From Streptomyces sp. NRRL B-1140 (lineage in GTDB: Bacteria > Actinomycetota > Actinomycetes > Streptomycetales > Streptomycetaceae): DNA of 64,000 nucleotides. Shown here piece after piece: positions 25,909-34,802 of the stretch. Made by a program: the position numbers and the translations under genes. Within the stretch, counting starts at the first letter, position 1. Every line of letters starts with the position of its first letter. The stretch lies in assembly GCF_001280065.1 (NCBI RefSeq), contig NZ_LGEA01000001.1:248001-312000 (forward strand). The letters run 5' to 3'. The notes under the pieces were generated by a model. The model saw only the letters and a list, made by a program, of their open reading frames with translations, was not told the DNA's origin and did not search any database.

Positions 25909-27423
25909 CTACGGCGTGCCACCCCCCACGCTCGGCTGCTCCTCCCCCGCCTCGCGGCGGGCGAGGCGGCTGTGATTGCGGCCGTACAGGAAGTAGACGA
26001 GGAAGCCGACGGCCATCCAGATGGCGAAGCGGACCCACGTCTCGGCCGGGAGGTTGATCATCAACCACAGCGACGCGCACACCGACAGGATCGGGATGAC
26101 CGGCACCCACGGCGTGCGGAACGCCCGGGGCAGGTCGGGCCGGGTCTTGCGCAGGATGATCACGCCGATCGCGACGACCACGAAGGCGAACAGCGTGCCG
26201 ATGTTCACCAGGGCGGCGAGCTCGGTCAGTGGCGTGAACCCGGCGAGGACGGCGATGATCACGCCGAGCAGGATGGTCGGCCGGTGCGGCGTCTTGAACC
26301 GCGGGTGCACGTGCGAGAAGAACCGCGGGAGCAGCCCGTCCCGGCTCATCGCGAAGAACACCCGGGTCTGCCCGAGCAGCAGGATCATGCACACCGTCGT
26401 CAGGCCGACCGCGGCGCCGAAGCTGATGAAGCCCGCGAACCACGGATGCCCGGTGGCCTTGAACGCGTCGGCGAGCGGCGCGTCCACGTCCAGCTTGGTG
26501 TAGTGCTGCATACCGGTGACGACGATCGACACGAGGACGTACAGCGTCGTGCAGATGATGAGGGAGCCGATGATGCCGCGCGGCATGTCCCGCTGCGGGT
26601 TCTTCGTCTCCTCCGCGGCCGTGGCCACGACGTCGAATCCGATGAAGGCGAAGAACACGACCGAGGCGGCGGTGAAGATGCCCATCACTCCGAAGTTGGA
26701 GGGTGCCCAGCCGAACATCAGCTGGATCAGCGGCGAGTCCAGACTGGACCCGGCCTCCACGGGCTTCGCCTTGGGGATGAACGGGTCGTAGTTCTTCCCC
26801 TCGATGAGGAACGCGCCCGCGACGATCACCACGAGGACGACCGTCACCTTGATGGCGACGACGAGCGAGGTGATCCGCGCGGACAGCTTCATGCCGATCA
26901 CGAGAATGGCCGTGAGAACGAGGACCAGCACGGCGGCGAGGATGTCGAAGCCGAAGACATCGGAGCCCTCACGGCTGCCCAGCCCCGCGGGCATCGTCCA
27001 GCCCGCGTTCTCCATGAGCGACTGGATGTAGCCGGACCAGCCGACGGCCACCACCGCCGTCCCCAGCGCGAACTCGAGGACCAGGTCCCAGCCGATGATC
27101 CAGGCGGGAAGCTCCCCGAGGGAGGCGTACGAGAACGTGTAGGCGGACCCGGCGACCGGAACCGTGGAGGCGAACTCGGCGTAGCACAGCGCGGCCAGCG
27201 CACAGGCGACGCCGGCGGCCACGAACGCCAGGGCGACCGCGGGCCCCGCGTTGTCCTTGGCGACTGTGCCGGTGAGTACGAAGATGCCGGTACCGATGAT
27301 CACACCGACGCCGAAGACGGTCAGATCCAGCGCGGACAAGGACTTCTTGAGCGCGTGCTCTGGCTCCTCGGTGTCGAGGATGGACTGCTCGACCTTCTTC
27401 GTCCGGAAGAGGGTGCTGCTCAC
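25909..27423 (-). CDS. APC-family amino acid permease
   Basis: A 504-residue inner-membrane transporter with 12 or more predicted helices, of the amino acid-polyamine-organocation superfamily (cationic amino acid / YfnA-type group). The first helix has the family hallmark GVGVIIGTGIFVLTG, and FIGFDVVATAAEETKNPQRD is the typical helix 6-7 loop. It probably imports an amino acid by proton symport; the specificity cannot be read. The GTG at 27421-27423 is preceded by GGGAGGT. It stands alone downstream of dxs, from which it is separated by a strong terminator. Confidence 0.88.
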   Translation of the reverse strand: MSSTLFRTKKVEQSILDTEEPEHALKKSLSALDLTVFGVGVIIGTGIFVLTGTVAKDNAGPAVALAFVAAGVACALAALCYAEFASTVPVAGSAYTFSYASLGELPAWIIGWDLVLEFALGTAVVAVGWSGYIQSLMENAGWTMPAGLGSREGSDVFGFDILAAVLVLVLTAILVIGMKLSARITSLVVAIKVTVVLVVIVAGAFLIEGKNYDPFIPKAKPVEAGSSLDSPLIQLMFGWAPSNFGVMGIFTAASVVFFAFIGFDVVATAAEETKNPQRDMPRGIIGSLIICTTLYVLVSIVVTGMQHYTKLDVDAPLADAFKATGHPWFAGFISFGAAVGLTTVCMILLLGQTRVFFAMSRDGLLPRFFSHVHPRFKTPHRPTILLGVIIAVLAGFTPLTELAALVNIGTLFAFVVVAIGVIILRKTRPDLPRAFRTPWVPVIPILSVCASLWLMINLPAETWVRFAIWMAVGFLVYFLYGRNHSRLARREAGEEQPSVGGGTP

Positions 27424-27506
27424 GGGGTACCTCCCACGCTTGTCGTCCTCGACATGATCGAGAGGTGGCACCATCCGTATGCCCCGGCACGGACCGATTC
27501 ACGCCA

Positions 27507-27549
27507 ATGGGCCGGTTCCACCACCCTCACGGTGGTGGAACCGGCCCAT
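27507..27549 (-). terminator. Strong hairpin terminator after dxs
   Basis: A perfect 19-bp stem with a 5-nt loop, beginning 12 bp after the dxs stop. One arm is ATGGGCCGGTTCCACCACC. Confidence 0.85.
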
Positions 27550-27560
27550 CTCGAACCCGC

Positions 27561-29483
27561 TCAGTCGCGCGCGGCGTCCACGGCGTCCGCCGCACTGCGC
27601 TCGAAGCGCCCGTCCAGCTTGGCGACCAGCCCGGTCACCTGCCGGGCGATGTCCGGCGCGGTCAGACCGATCTCGGCCAGTACCTCCGCACGCGAGGCGT
27701 GGTCGAGGAAGCGCGGCGGGATGCCGAAGTCGCGCAGCGGGACATCCACACCCGCGTCACGCAGCGCCTGCGCGATCGCCGAGCCGACGCCGCCGACACG
27801 GCTGTTGTCCTCGACGGTGACGACCACGCGGTGCTGCTCGGCGAGCGGGGCCATGGCCTCGTCGACGGGCTTGACCCAGCGCGGGTCGACGACGGTCGTG
27901 GAGATGCCCTGCCGGTCGAGCAGGGCGGCGATCTCCAGGCACATCGGCGCGAGGGCGCCGACGGAGACCAGCAGCACGTCCGGACGGTCGGTGCCGGGCT
28001 CGCGCAGGACGTCCATGCCGCCGACGCGCCGCACGGCGGGCACGGCGGGACCGACGGCCCCCTTGGAGAAGCGGACCACGGTCGGCGCGTCGTCGACGGC
28101 GACGGCCTCACGCAGCTGGGCGCGCACCTGGTCGGCGTCGCGCGGGGCGGCCAGCCGCAGCCCCGGGACGACCTGGAGGATGGACATGTCCCACATGCCG
28201 TTGTGGGAGGCGCCGTCGGTGCCGGTGACACCGGCCCGGTCCAGGACGAAGGTCACGCCGCACTTGTGCAGCGCCACATCCATCAGGACCTGGTCGAAGG
28301 CGCGGTTGAGGAACGTGGCGTAGACGGCGAACACCGGGTGCACGCCGCCCGTGGCCAGGCCGGCCGCGGAGACGGCGCCGTGCTGTTCGGCGATGCCGAC
28401 GTCGTAGACCCGCTGGGGGAAGCGCTTGGCGAACTTGTCCAGGCCGACCGGCTGGAGCATCGCGGCCGTGATGGCGACGATGTCCTCGCGCTCCTCGCCG
28501 AGCTTGACCATCTCCTCGCCGAACACGGAGGTCCAGTCGGCGCCGGAGCTGGCGATCGGCAGGCCCGTGTCGGGGTGGATCTTGCCGACGGCGTGGAAAC
28601 GGTCCGCCTCGTCCTGGAGGGCGGGCTGGTAGCCGCGGCCCTTCTCGGTGAGGCAGTGCACGATGACCGGCCCGCCGAACCGCTTGGCCTTGGCGAGCGC
28701 GGACTCCAGGGCCTCCAGGTCGTGCCCGTCGATCGGGCCGACGTACTTCAGGCCGAGGTCCTCGAACATGCCCTGCGGGGCGATGAAGTCCTTCAGCCCC
28801 TTCTTGGCGCCGTGCAGGGTGTCGTAGAGCGGCCGTCCGACGACGGGCGTGCGCTCCAGGACCTCCTTGGTGCGGGCGAGGAAGCGCTCGTAGCCGTCGG
28901 TGGTGCGCAGGGTCGCCAGGTGGTTGGCGAGACCGCCGATGGTCGGCGCGTAGGAGCGCTCGTTGTCGTTGACGACGATGACGAGCGGGCGGTCCTTGGC
29001 GTCGGCGATGTTGTTCAGCGCCTCCCAGGCCATGCCGCCGGTCAGGGCGCCGTCACCGATCACGGCCACGACGTGGTCGTCGCGCTCCATGATCTGGTTG
29101 GCCTTGGCGATGCCGTCGGCCCAGCCGAGGACGGTCGAGGCGTGCGAGTTCTCGATGACGTCGTGCTCGGACTCGGCCTGGGAGGGGTAGCCGGACAGGC
29201 CGCCCTTCATCTTCAGCTTCGAGAAGTCCTGGCGGCCGGTGAGCAGCTTGTGGACATAGGACTGGTGGCCGGTGTCCCAGAGCACCTTGTCCTTGGGCGA
29301 GTCGAAGACCCGGTGCAGGGCGATGGTGAGCTCCACCACGCCGAGGTTGGGGCCGAGGTGACCGCCGGTCTTGGAGACCGCTTCGACGAGGAAGCTCCGG
29401 ATCTCCTCCGCCAGCTGGTTCAGCTCCTCCAGGTTGAGCCGGTCCAGATCGCGCGGTCCCCTGATACGGGTCAGCAGCGGCAC
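27561..29483 (-). CDS. dxs: 1-deoxy-D-xylulose-5-phosphate synthase
   Basis: A 640-residue thiamine diphosphate enzyme that condenses pyruvate and glyceraldehyde 3-phosphate, the first and controlling step of the MEP isoprenoid pathway. The ThDP motif starts [18 protein letters not shown], the early histidine lies in [11 protein letters not shown], and the catalytic glutamate in [26 protein letters not shown] marks the pyrimidine domain. A C-terminal transketolase domain is complete. The start is the GTG at 29481-29483 with AAGGAGG 5 nt upstream. It is a housekeeping gene, flanked by terminators on both sides. Confidence 0.95.
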   Translation of the reverse strand: MPLLTRIRGPRDLDRLNLEELNQLAEEIRSFLVEAVSKTGGHLGPNLGVVELTIALHRVFDSPKDKVLWDTGHQSYVHKLLTGRQDFSKLKMKGGLSGYPSQAESEHDVIENSHASTVLGWADGIAKANQIMERDDHVVAVIGDGALTGGMAWEALNNIADAKDRPLVIVVNDNERSYAPTIGGLANHLATLRTTDGYERFLARTKEVLERTPVVGRPLYDTLHGAKKGLKDFIAPQGMFEDLGLKYVGPIDGHDLEALESALAKAKRFGGPVIVHCLTEKGRGYQPALQDEADRFHAVGKIHPDTGLPIASSGADWTSVFGEEMVKLGEEREDIVAITAAMLQPVGLDKFAKRFPQRVYDVGIAEQHGAVSAAGLATGGVHPVFAVYATFLNRAFDQVLMDVALHKCGVTFVLDRAGVTGTDGASHNGMWDMSILQVVPGLRLAAPRDADQVRAQLREAVAVDDAPTVVRFSKGAVGPAVPAVRRVGGMDVLREPGTDRPDVLLVSVGALAPMCLEIAALLDRQGISTTVVDPRWVKPVDEAMAPLAEQHRVVVTVEDNSRVGGVGSAIAQALRDAGVDVPLRDFGIPPRFLDHASRAEVLAEIGLTAPDIARQVTGLVAKLDGRFERSAADAVDAARD

Positions 29484-29522
29484 CCGTGCCTCCTTGCAGT
29501 AGAGCTGTTGCCGGGCTTGTCG

Positions 29523-29528
29523 AGTCTA
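29523..29528 (-). promoter_or_regulatory. Probable -10 box of the dxs promoter
   Basis: TAGACT on the minus strand, placing the transcription start about 32 nt before the dxs GTG. No good -35 hexamer is seen. Confidence 0.4.
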
Positions 29529-29617
29529 ATGTTCCGCCTTCGCGGGCGGCGCCGAGGCTGTGCGTCGTACGTCACGCGTTCGGCCCTACCCATGGTGCGC
29601 CACGCCTACGACACAAC

Positions 29618-29648
29618 TGTGCCCGGCACCTCGAAGGTGCCGGGCACA
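29618..29648 (-). terminator. Hairpin terminator of the xylFGH operon
   Basis: A perfect 13-bp stem (TGTGCCCGGCACC and its complement) with a 5-nt loop, 19 bp after the xylH stop. Confidence 0.8.
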
Positions 29649-29666
29649 GACGGGTTTGCGCGGGTG

Positions 29667-30959
29667 CTACGCGCGCCCGGCGGTCTTCTGCGTCCTGCGC
29701 GTCACGGCGTCGATGACGACCGTGGCCAGCAGCACACCACCGGTGATCATGTACTGCACCGGGGAGGCGATGCCCTCCAGGGCGAGGCCGTACTGGATGG
29801 ACACGATCACCAGGACACCGAGCAGCGCGTTCCAGGTGCGTCCACGGCCGCCGAACAGCGACGTACCGCCGATGACCGCCGCGGCGATCGCGTTCATCAG
29901 CAGGTCACCGCCACCGGCGCCCTGGTTGGCGGCGGCGATCTTGGACGCGATGAACAGGCCGCCGACCGCGGCGAAGGTGCCGGAGATGGCGAACACGGAG
30001 ATCCGGACCCGCTCCACGTTGATACCGGCCCGGCGGGACGCCTCCACGCTGCCGCCGAGCGCGAACACCTTGCGGCCGTAGGCCGTGCGGCGCAGCACGA
30101 AGTCCGTGACCAGCAGCACCACGATGAAGATCACCACGGCGAGCGGCAGGCCCTTGTACTGGTTGAAGACGATGGCGGCGGTGAAGGCGAGCACCGCCAG
30201 CAGCACGGTCCGCACGATGGTCTCGCTCAGCGGCCGCGACGGCACGCCCGCGGCCTCGCGGCGCCGGTTGCCGAGGAAGGAACTGACGAAGAACCCGGCG
30301 GTCACGACCGCGGCCAGGCCGTAAGCGGCGGCCACGTCGGAGAAGTAGTAGCTGGTCAGCTGAACCACGACCCCGTCCGGGTCGAGGTTGATCGTGCCGT
30401 TGTCGCCGAGGATCTGGAGCATGAGGCCGTTCCAGAACAGCAGACCGGCCAGGGTGACGGCGAATGCGGGGACGCCGATCTTCGCGAAGAAGAAGCCGTG
30501 CAGCACACCGGCGACGGTGCCGGTGAGGATGGCCAGCACGAAGGCGAGCCACTCGTTCATGCCGTTGGTGACGTTCAGCACCGCGAAACTCGCACCCGCG
30601 ACACCGGACACCGAGCCGACCGACAGGTCGATCTCGCCGAGCAGCAGCACGAAGACGATGCCGACGGCGATCATGCCCGTGCCGACCATGGCGACGGACA
30701 TGTCGGACAGGTTGCCCGCGGTGAGGAAGTTGGAGTTCAGGCTCGTGAAGATGAGCCAGATGATCGCCAGGCCGATGACGACCGGGATGGAGCCCAGGTC
30801 ACCGGACTTCATCTTCCGCTTGAATTCGGTGACGTAGCCCTTGAGGCCCTGCTCGCGCACCAGCAGCCGGGGGTCGACGACCGTGACGGCGGCCTTGGCC
30901 GCCTCGGGGTTCTCCACGACGTGGTCGTCGGGAGCCGTGGAGGTCTTGTCGATGCTCAC
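29667..30959 (-). CDS. xylH: Xylose-type ABC transporter permease
   Basis: A 430-residue CUT2-type permease with about 10 membrane helices, forming the sugar channel with XylF and XylG. The N-terminal 60 residues are charged and cytoplasmic; helices start near residue 62. Family motifs include LGEIDLSVGSVSG and TAYGRKVFALGGS, the latter the usual cytoplasmic loop of RbsC/XylH proteins, and AVIGGTSLFGGRG. The GTG at 30957-30959 overlaps the xylG stop by 4 bp. In S. coelicolor the equivalent genes next to rok7B7 are called xylFGH; the substrate is taken as xylose on that basis. Confidence 0.88.
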   Translation of the reverse strand: MSIDKTSTAPDDHVVENPEAAKAAVTVVDPRLLVREQGLKGYVTEFKRKMKSGDLGSIPVVIGLAIIWLIFTSLNSNFLTAGNLSDMSVAMVGTGMIAVGIVFVLLLGEIDLSVGSVSGVAGASFAVLNVTNGMNEWLAFVLAILTGTVAGVLHGFFFAKIGVPAFAVTLAGLLFWNGLMLQILGDNGTINLDPDGVVVQLTSYYFSDVAAAYGLAAVVTAGFFVSSFLGNRRREAAGVPSRPLSETIVRTVLLAVLAFTAAIVFNQYKGLPLAVVIFIVVLLVTDFVLRRTAYGRKVFALGGSVEASRRAGINVERVRISVFAISGTFAAVGGLFIASKIAAANQGAGGGDLLMNAIAAAVIGGTSLFGGRGRTWNALLGVLVIVSIQYGLALEGIASPVQYMITGGVLLATVVIDAVTRRTQKTAGRA

Positions 30960-31738
30960 TTGGAAACCTCCCCGTTCGTGCGCGCCGCACGGCGGGTCAC
31001 GGCGTTGTCGGTGGCGCCGGTGATGGCGGAGATGATCTCTTCCTGCGAGGTCGACTTGACCTCGAAGACGCCGTTGTTGCGGCCGAGGCGCAGCACGGCG
31101 ACCTTGTCCGCGACGGCCTTCACGTCGGCCATGTTGTGGCTGATGAGGATCACGGCGTGGCCGCGCTCGCGCAGCCGCTCGACCAGGTCGAGGACCTGGG
31201 CGGTCTGCTCGACGCCGAGGGCGGCGGTGGGCTCGTCGAGGATGACCAGCTTGGGCTCGCCGAGCATGGAGCGGGCGATGGCCACGGTCTGGCGCTGACC
31301 GCCGGAGAGCGAGGCGATCGGGATGCGCACGCTGGGGATGCGGATCGACAGCGTGTCGAGGAGCTCGCGGGAGCGGCGCTCCATCTCCACCTCGTCCAGG
31401 ACGCCGCGCTTGCGGATCTCCCGGCCCAGGTAGAGGTTGCCGACGACGTCGATGTTGTCGCAGAGCGCGAGGTCCTGGTAGACGGTCGCGATGCCCAGGT
31501 TCTGGGCGTCGTGCGGCTTGTTGATCTGGACGGACCTGCCGTCCCATTCGATGACGCCCTCATCGATGGGGTGCACGCCGGCGATCGTCTTGACCAGCGT
31601 GGACTTTCCGGCGCCGTTGTCGCCCACCAGGGCGACCACTTCACCGGCGTGGACCTCAAGCTCTACGTCGGTGAGCGCCTGAACGGCACCGAACCGCTTG
31701 GAGACCCCGCGCAACGCCAGCACGGGCGTAGCGGACAC
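30956..31738 (-). CDS. xylG: Xylose-type ABC transporter ATP-binding protein (single domain)
   Basis: A 260-residue ATPase with Walker A GDNGAGKST, signature SLSGGQRQT, and Walker B LVILDEPTAA. It has one nucleotide-binding domain, whereas most CUT2 importers such as RbsA or E. coli XylG have two fused domains in about 500 residues, so it must act as a homodimer. The GTG at 31736-31738 is preferred over an ATG three codons earlier because GGAG is 9 nt upstream of it but would touch the ATG. It is separated from xylF by 197 bp containing a stem-loop. Confidence 0.87.
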   Translation of the reverse strand: MSATPVLALRGVSKRFGAVQALTDVELEVHAGEVVALVGDNGAGKSTLVKTIAGVHPIDEGVIEWDGRSVQINKPHDAQNLGIATVYQDLALCDNIDVVGNLYLGREIRKRGVLDEVEMERRSRELLDTLSIRIPSVRIPIASLSGGQRQTVAIARSMLGEPKLVILDEPTAALGVEQTAQVLDLVERLRERGHAVILISHNMADVKAVADKVAVLRLGRNNGVFEVKSTSQEEIISAITGATDNAVTRRAARTNGEVSK

Positions 31739-31886
31739 GTGAACCATCTCCTTCGCCGCCTGACCCGGCGGGAGGTTGTGCAGAAGGGTGGGAGGAGTGA
31801 TCACTCCGGCGCCCCGAATAGCTTGCGGGGCTGATGTGGCGGGGCACCGGAGGAACTCGGGGGGCGAACCGGTCCCCGCATGGAGT

Positions 31887-31913
31887 CACGGGAGTCCGGC
31901 TCGGACTCCCGTG
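31887..31913 (-). promoter_or_regulatory. Stem-loop between xylF and xylG
   Basis: A perfect 12-bp stem (CACGGGAGTCCG and its complement) with a 3-nt loop, 23 bp after the xylF stop. In many operons such a hairpin ends part of the transcripts or protects the 3' end of the binding-protein message, giving more binding protein than ATPase and permease. Confidence 0.7.
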
Positions 31914-31935
31914 CTCGCAGGGACGTGGCGGTTGC

Positions 31936-33048
31936 CTACTTGAGACCGATCTTGTCGCAGGCGGCCTTGTACTTGCCCGTGCAGATCTCGTTCACGGTGT
32001 AGATGCCGTCCTTGATGACGGTGTCCTTGATGTTGTCCTTCGTCAGCGAGACGACCGGGACGAGGACGGACGGGACGGCCTTGGTGGTCGGGCTGTCGAC
32101 CTTGTCCTTGGCGATCGAGTCGAGCGACTTGCCCTGGGCGAGGGCGACGGCCATCTCAGCCGCGACGTCCGCCTCCTGCGGGTAGGGCTTGTAGACGCTC
32201 ATGTACTGCTCACCGGTGACGATGCGCTGCACACCCGCGAGCTCGGCGTCCTGGCCGGTGACGGGGATGTCGGCGATGCCGGCGCCCTTCAGGGCGGTGA
32301 TGATGCCGCCCGCCATGCCGTCGTTGGCGGAGTAGACGCCGACGATCTTGTCCTTGCCGAGGGCGGAGATGGCACCCTCCATGTTGGAGTTGGCGTTCTC
32401 CGGCTTCCACTCCTTGGTGTCGTACTCGCGGCCGATCTTGACCTTGCCGTCGAGCACGGAGTGGGCGCCCTGCTTGAACTGGGCGGCGTTCGGGTCGGTG
32501 GAGGACCCGTTCATCATGACGATCTGGCCGTCCTTGGCCTTGTCGCCGAGGGCCTTCAGCAGGGCCTCGCCCTGGGTCTTGCCGACGGTGACGTTGTCGA
32601 ACGAGGTGTAGGCGTCGATCGGGCCCTCGGCCAGGCGGTCGTAGGCGACGACGGGGATGCCCGCGTCCTTGGCCTTCTTCACCGAACCGGCGATGGCCTT
32701 GGAGTCCACGGCGTCCACGATCAGCACGTCGACCTTGTTGGTCACCATCGCGTCGACCTGCTGGTTCTGCGTGCTGGCGTCCTGCTTGGCGTTGGCGTAC
32801 TCGACCTTGCCCTTGCCGTCGGTGAGCTCCTTGACCTTCTTCTCGATGAGAACCCGGTCGAACTTCTCGTAACGGGCGGTCGCGTTCTCGGGAAGGAGCA
32901 GGCCGACCTTGATGTCGTCGCCCTTCTTGGCGGACCCGGAGGAGTCGGCCTTGTCGCCCGACTCCTTGGCGCTGCCACAGGCAGCAAGCGAAACGGCCAT
33001 CGCACCGGCGGCAACAGCAACAGCGGCGCGACGCATACGCGTGTTCAC
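31936..33048 (-). CDS. xylF: Xylose-type sugar-binding lipoprotein
   Basis: A 370-residue periplasmic-binding-protein-like lipoprotein (type 1 fold). The lipobox is LAACG (Cys about residue 24), followed by a Ser/Lys/Asp-rich linker and the start of the binding domain at DIKVGLLLPE. The segment PVVAYDRLAEGP and the block VTGQDAELAGVQRIVTGEQY are typical of XylF proteins. Two cysteines near the C-terminus (EIC and AAC) are conserved in the paralogue at 56849-57931 and may form a disulfide. The start is the GTG at 33046-33048 with GGGAGG 8 nt upstream. It is the first gene of the xylFGH operon and adjoins rok7B7. Confidence 0.88.
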   Translation of the reverse strand: MNTRMRRAAVAVAAGAMAVSLAACGSAKESGDKADSSGSAKKGDDIKVGLLLPENATARYEKFDRVLIEKKVKELTDGKGKVEYANAKQDASTQNQQVDAMVTNKVDVLIVDAVDSKAIAGSVKKAKDAGIPVVAYDRLAEGPIDAYTSFDNVTVGKTQGEALLKALGDKAKDGQIVMMNGSSTDPNAAQFKQGAHSVLDGKVKIGREYDTKEWKPENANSNMEGAISALGKDKIVGVYSANDGMAGGIITALKGAGIADIPVTGQDAELAGVQRIVTGEQYMSVYKPYPQEADVAAEMAVALAQGKSLDSIAKDKVDSPTTKAVPSVLVPVVSLTKDNIKDTVIKDGIYTVNEICTGKYKAACDKIGLK

Positions 33049-33145
33049 TTCAGAAACCTCCCTGACGAGGCCGCGACATTGCGGCCGAGGTGGCTGGAAG
33101 TCAACTCGGCCACACGTGCGACGTCAAGAAGTAAATCCTTAACGA

Positions 33146-33163
33146 GATGGCAACGGTGCCATC
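33146..33163. promoter_or_regulatory. Hairpin or operator between rok7B7 and xylF
   Basis: GATGGCA and its complement TGCCATC enclose ACGG; flanking AACG and CGTT extend the symmetry with a one-base bulge. It lies 7 bp after the rok7B7 stop and 98 bp before xylF. It may be the rok7B7 terminator or a control site for xylF. Confidence 0.45.
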
Positions 33164-33169
33164 CGTTCT

Positions 33170-34381
33170 CTAAGTGAAGGCAGGGGTGGCTGCCCGCAGC
33201 GCGCCGGGTGCGGTTCCGTCCAGAAGGGTCGAATCGCCCATCTCGCTGAGGGCGAGAGCGAGCGCTCCGAGCACCTCCGCACGGCCTCCGAGGGCACCGG
33301 GGAGAACGGACAAATGGCGTGCCGCACTGGGGATCGCGTAGCGGCCGACGGACTCCCGGATCGGCCCGAGCACCAGCTCACCGGCCTCGGCGAGATCACC
33401 GCCGAGGACCACCCGGCTCGGGTTCAGCAAGTTGCAGAGATTGGCCACTCCACTGCCGATGTGGCGGCCGACGTCGGCGATCACCCGACGGCAGCCCGGG
33501 TCTCCGTCCCGTGCGAGCCGTACGACGCCTTCCATGGTCAGATCGGTGCCGTGACTGGACTGGAGGAGCGGGAGCACGTAGCGCGCGGCCGCGAAGGTCT
33601 CCAGGCAGCCGCGGTTGCCGCAACGGCAGACCGGGCCGGACTCATCGAGTGTAATATGTCCGATTTCTCCGGCGGTGCCGCCGGGGCCGCGGTAGATCCT
33701 GCCGCTGATCACCAGGCCGGCGCCGACGCCGCTGGCGACCTTGATGTACGCCAGGTCGCGCACGCCTCGTCCGCTGCCCCAGACCATCTCGCCGAGGGCG
33801 CCGAGGTTGGCGTCGTTGTCCACGTGCACGGGGACGCCGAGGCGGCCGCCCAGCTCCTCGGCGGGCTTGGTGCCGGTCCAGCCGGGGAGGATGGCGGTCG
33901 AGCCGAGGGTGCCGGACTCGACGTCGATGGGGCCGGGGACGCCGAGGCCGACGCCGGCGATCTTGGTGCGGTCGACGCCGGTGGCTTCCATCAGGCGGGT
34001 GACCAGTTGTTCCGCGCGGTCGAAGCCCTGGGTGGACGAGGCGTCGACGTCGAGGGGCTCGGACTCCTCCGCCAGGACCTGGTGGGCGAGGTTGCCGATG
34101 GCGACGCGGAGGTGGGTGTGGCCGAAGTCGACGCCGATGACGATGCCGGCGTCGCCGCTCAGCGACACGCTGCGGGCGCGGCGGCCGCCCGCGGAGGTCG
34201 GTGTGACCTCGACGGTGCCGCCGTCCTTCAACTCCCGGACGATGTTGGAGACCGTGGCCGCGGACAGGCCTGTCGTCCGCGCGATCTCGGCCTGGGTGAG
34301 GGAACCCGCCAAGCGCACGGCCCGTACGACCCGCTCGAGGTTGGCTCGGTGCAGCGATGACTGCGACCCCGGAGTCTCCAC
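33170..34381 (-). CDS. rok7B7: ROK-family transcriptional regulator, Rok7B7 type
   Basis: A 403-residue regulator with an N-terminal winged helix (about residues 12-75; LTQAEIARTTGLSAATVSN) and a C-terminal ROK sugar-kinase-like domain. The ROK part shows GVDFGHTHLRVAI (phosphate loop), VDNDANLGALGE, and the zinc-binding GPVCRCGNRGCLE. The gene order rok-xylF is that of S. coelicolor rok7B7, known there as a pleiotropic regulator of carbon catabolite control and antibiotic production and as a repressor of xylFGH. I chose the GTG at 34379-34381 because AGGAGG lies 5 nt upstream; a TTG at 34432 and an ATG at 34408 are in frame but lack ribosome-binding sites. Confidence 0.88.
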   Translation of the reverse strand: METPGSQSSLHRANLERVVRAVRLAGSLTQAEIARTTGLSAATVSNIVRELKDGGTVEVTPTSAGGRRARSVSLSGDAGIVIGVDFGHTHLRVAIGNLAHQVLAEESEPLDVDASSTQGFDRAEQLVTRLMEATGVDRTKIAGVGLGVPGPIDVESGTLGSTAILPGWTGTKPAEELGGRLGVPVHVDNDANLGALGEMVWGSGRGVRDLAYIKVASGVGAGLVISGRIYRGPGGTAGEIGHITLDESGPVCRCGNRGCLETFAAARYVLPLLQSSHGTDLTMEGVVRLARDGDPGCRRVIADVGRHIGSGVANLCNLLNPSRVVLGGDLAEAGELVLGPIRESVGRYAIPSAARHLSVLPGALGGRAEVLGALALALSEMGDSTLLDGTAPGALRAATPAFT

Positions 34382-34802
34382 GACGACCTCCTGCGCGCGG
34401 GGCCGCATCGATGAGGCCCCGTCTATGTCCAACTAGTGAACTCTAAGCTGAGCCGTTCGGGTTGCCTCCCGTCAAGAGGTTGAACTGATTCCGGGGTGTG
34501 TACGAGTCGTTGCGGAGCGCTATGTGGGGGTACGCGCTTTCTGCCTGCGGCGCTTGTGCGGCGGGGTGGGGGTGCGGGTGGCTGCGCCGATCGCCGGGTG
34601 GTGGGTCGGGGCCGCGCCGGGGGGTGTCCGTCCTCGGAACGTCGCGATGGGCTCGGACGCCGACTGACTGTGCGTTGACGCGACAACCGCTGCGGGCGGA
34701 CACCCCCCGACACGACCCCTTGCGTACGACGGCGGGTGCGGGTGCATGGGGCTCCCGTCCTAGCTGCGGGCATGCGTGCCGCTGGGGGCGGCACGGCCCG
34801 GG
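34382..34802. other. Intergenic region, ngcG to rok7B7 (421 bp)
   Basis: The rok7B7 promoter should lie in the first 100 bp; TTGACG occurs on the minus strand near 34470 but no well-spaced -10 box is clear. The centre holds the nested inverted-repeat element described at 34618-34709. The last 90 bp before the ngcG stop contain no obvious perfect terminator. Confidence 0.5.
34618..34709. ncRNA. Structured intergenic element, possible small RNA
   Basis: A perfect 13-bp inverted repeat, CGGGGGGTGTCCG at 34618-34630 and CGGACACCCCCCG at 34697-34709, flanks 66 nt. Inside it, GTCGCG (34641-34646) pairs with CGCGAC (34679-34684), and a short ACGC/GCGT stem nests further in. The arms are fully complementary despite the spacing, which is hard to explain by chance. 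It could be a small RNA, a leader or terminator structure for ngcG or rok7B7, or a small mobile repeat. The strand cannot be decided by inspection. Confidence 0.4.

Noticed and set aside
27465..31298. 1277-codon open frame over dxs and xylGH
   Set aside because: It is antisense to three well supported genes and crosses their intergenic hairpins.
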